Of a DNA stretch of 16,765 nucleotides, positions 15,442 through 16,765 are shown piece after piece. Each line of letters starts with the position of its first letter. Positions within the stretch are counted from its first letter, which is position 1. Position numbers and translations under genes: made by a program. This stretch comes from Chitinophagaceae bacterium (lineage in GTDB: Bacteria; Bacteroidota; Bacteroidia; Chitinophagales; Chitinophagaceae). The notes under the pieces were generated by a model, which worked only from the letters and a program-made list of their open reading frames with translations, was not told where the DNA came from and did no database searches. Where the stretch lies: NCBI GenBank assembly GCA_025351145.1, contig JANXWM010000781.1, positions 1 to 16,765 of the forward strand. The letters are read 5' to 3'.

Positions 15442-16463
15442 AGCGATTAGCAAACAGGTTACTATTTATTATTGCATTGCTCCTGGCAATGAATACAGGT
15501 TTTGCCCAAACGCAGGATGCTGAAACTTTGCATGAAACAGCAAGAAGTTTAATGCGCCAGGGCGATTTTGAAAACGCTATGCTCGTTTTAAACAAAGCGC
15601 TTGTTTTAAAGCCGGATAATCTTGACCTGCAGAAAGACCAGGCATTTATTCAATACCTGCAGAGAGATTTTGCAGGCTCAATTGCAACAGGAAAAAAGAT
15701 TACTGCAAGGCCTGATGCTGATGTACAGAGTTTTCAAATTCTCGGGCTTGCATACAAGGCTATCGGCGATACAAAAGAGAGCGATAAAATGTATAAAGCC
15801 GCCTTAAAAAAATTCCCGAACAGCGGCGTTTTATATAGTGAATACGGCGATTTACTGGCATCGAATAATACGCCCGACCTTGCCATAAAACAATGGGAAA
15901 AAGGAATTGAAACAGACCCTAACCACAGCAGCAATTATTATTTCGCATCTAAGTATTATGCACAAAGAGGTAATATTATCTGGGGCCTTTTGTACGGAGA
16001 AACTTTTGTAAACATTGAAAGCCTTACTGCCCGCACTACCGAAATAAAAAACCTTTTGTTTGCCGGTTACCAGAAGCTTTTCACGAACCCCGATATTTTA
16101 AATAACGCCAAACAAAATGGCAGCGCTTTTGAAAAAGCAGTTGCTGTTAATTTCAGTAAATTAACCAGTATGATGAACGACGGTGTAACACCCGAAACAC
16201 TTACTGCCATGCGCACACGCTTTATTTTAAACTGGTACAATGGCAATGGCCGCCAGTTTCCATTCCGCCTGTTCGAGCACCAGCGCATGCTGTTGCAGGA
16301 TGGCTACTTCGATGCCTACAACCAGTGGCTTACCGGGGCTACGGCAGATACTCAGCAGTTCCAGAGCTGGATGCAAAACCATGCGGATGATGCAAAATCA
16401 TTTCAACAGTTTCAGCGGAGCGTGATCTTTAAAATACCCGCTGCACAATATTATATTCATTAA
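15438..16463 (+). CDS. Exported TPR-repeat protein
   Basis: This 341-residue protein has a Sec signal peptide (MKRLANRLLFIIALLLAMNT, then GFAQ, cleavage near residue 23-24), so it is periplasmic or at the envelope. At least three TPR units follow: about 28-60 (LHETARSLMRQGDFENAMLVL), 97-128 (QILGLAYKAIGDTKESDKMY) and 131-163 (GVLYSEYGDLLASNNTPDLAIKQW). The C-terminal 150 residues are not obviously repeat and I do not recognise them. TPR proteins bind partner proteins, and the partner is unknown. The ATG overlaps the DUF1015 stop (ATGA at 15438-15441), so the two are translated from one message, which makes a shared process plausible though one product is exported and the other is not. Confidence 0.85.
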   Translation: MKRLANRLLFIIALLLAMNTGFAQTQDAETLHETARSLMRQGDFENAMLVLNKALVLKPDNLDLQKDQAFIQYLQRDFAGSIATGKKITARPDADVQSFQILGLAYKAIGDTKESDKMYKAALKKFPNSGVLYSEYGDLLASNNTPDLAIKQWEKGIETDPNHSSNYYFASKYYAQRGNIIWGLLYGETFVNIESLTARTTEIKNLLFAGYQKLFTNPDILNNAKQNGSAFEKAVAVNFSKLTSMMNDGVTPETLTAMRTRFILNWYNGNGRQFPFRLFEHQRMLLQDGYFDAYNQWLTGATADTQQFQSWMQNHADDAKSFQQFQRSVIFKIPAAQYYIH

Positions 16464-16475
16464 ACTTTTTAGAGA

Positions 16476-16642
16476 AGATTTTTTTGAGCCAGGCAAAAGA
16501 ATAAGCATGAGGCTTTACTTGCGTCGCACTCTTGTACTGAAGAATAGCTATGAGCTTTTGGCTGCGAGCTGCGAGCCGTTGTATTTTGCTCGTAGCTCAT
16601 GGCTCGCAGCCTGTCCAATAATAATCCGAACGTACAAGATTC
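16476..16642. repeat. Composite inverted-repeat element, copy G
   Basis: The left arm in reverse orientation has the T-run with GAGCCAGGCAAAAG and the exact core TTGCGTCGCAC at 16519-16529, then TCTTGTACTGAAGAATAG. The centre is a strong hairpin with perfect 10-bp arms GGCTGCGAGC (16560-16569) and GCTCGCAGCC (16602-16611). A shortened right arm remains as GAACGTACAAG (about 16628-16638). The centre resembles the reverse complement of the centre of copy A. It lies just after the TPR gene and is the main content of this 302-bp end gap. Confidence 0.7.
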
Positions 16643-16677
16643 TGTGTTAATAATCTGATAGAGTTGAATTATTTTTT

Positions 16678-16685
16678 TATTTTTG
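16678..16685 (+). promoter_or_regulatory. Promoter -7 box at the right edge
   Basis: TATTTTTG is a full TAnnTTTG match within a T-rich stretch, so it may be coincidental. It would start a transcript near 16691 that runs through the hairpin at 16715-16746 and towards the window edge. A TTG lies upstream but only 11 bp away. Confidence 0.35.
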
Positions 16686-16714
16686 ACAGAAGGCGGTTTT
16701 ATACCAGCCTGATA

Positions 16715-16753
16715 AGAGAAGCGGCCTTTTATGGGGTCGCTTCTCTGATTTTT
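16715..16753 (+). terminator. Terminator-like hairpin, possible leader attenuator
   Basis: AGAGAAGCGGCC pairs with GGTCGCTTCTCT (12 pairs, one G-T) around an 8-base loop, followed by GA and five T residues. It lies about 25 nt after the inferred start site of the promoter box at 16678, too far from the TPR gene to be an obvious terminator for it. A smaller GGCGG/CC-A-GCC stem precedes it. An ATG follows at 16754, so this may be the leader of a gene that begins there and runs off the window. Confidence 0.45.
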
Positions 16754-16765
16754 ATGCTACCTCTT

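Noticed and set aside
1267..16642. CRISPR array as an explanation for the repeats
   Set aside because: The copies are kilobases apart, in both orientations, and without regular spacers; no cas genes are present.

Overview
The window looks like chromosomal DNA from a Bacteroidota bacterium, most likely of the Chitinophagaceae/Sphingobacteriia type. The supporting signs are low GC, genes without Shine-Dalgarno sequences, promoter-like boxes close to the Bacteroidota -7 element TAnnTTTG, and the gene content (a lipoprotein-type adaptor with a long RND pump, DUF502, serC next to DUF1015, and a large TPR-like protein typical of this phylum). The family-level assignment is inference.

Layout. Positions 1-70 hold the last codons of a membrane protein. 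It converges on a minus-strand polytopic membrane protein resembling GT-C glycosyltransferases (75-1205). A 1.17-kb gap (1206-2372) is not empty. It holds a composite inverted-repeat element, then a region duplicated at an offset of exactly 500 bp. Each copy contains a putative ~167-nt minus-strand RNA with its own intrinsic terminator and promoter-like box. Each copy is followed by a divergent promoter-like region and the start of a gene. Only the second copy still has the gene, a 518-aa helical protein (2373-3929). Next come a tRNA-Asn with a terminator and a small Rieske protein, both on the minus strand.

Positions 4817-11882 are a minus-strand tripartite efflux operon in the order tetR, tolC-like, hlyD-like adaptor lipoprotein, RND permease. 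An inverted repeat at its promoter is a likely TetR operator. The plus strand then carries a DUF502 membrane protein, serC (serine and pyridoxal phosphate biosynthesis), a DUF1015 protein, and a secreted TPR protein coupled to DUF1015 by an ATGA overlap. The right edge has another repeat element, then a promoter-like box and a terminator-like hairpin that may be the leader of a gene outside the window.

A dispersed ~65-75-bp repeat unit runs through nearly all the larger gaps. Its core, GTGCGACGCAA or the reverse complement, occurs exactly six times, with further diverged copies. Some copies are paired head to head around a hairpin, like a MITE or REP-type element.

The two most interesting items are the duplicated RNA locus beside the 518-aa protein gene and this repeat family.
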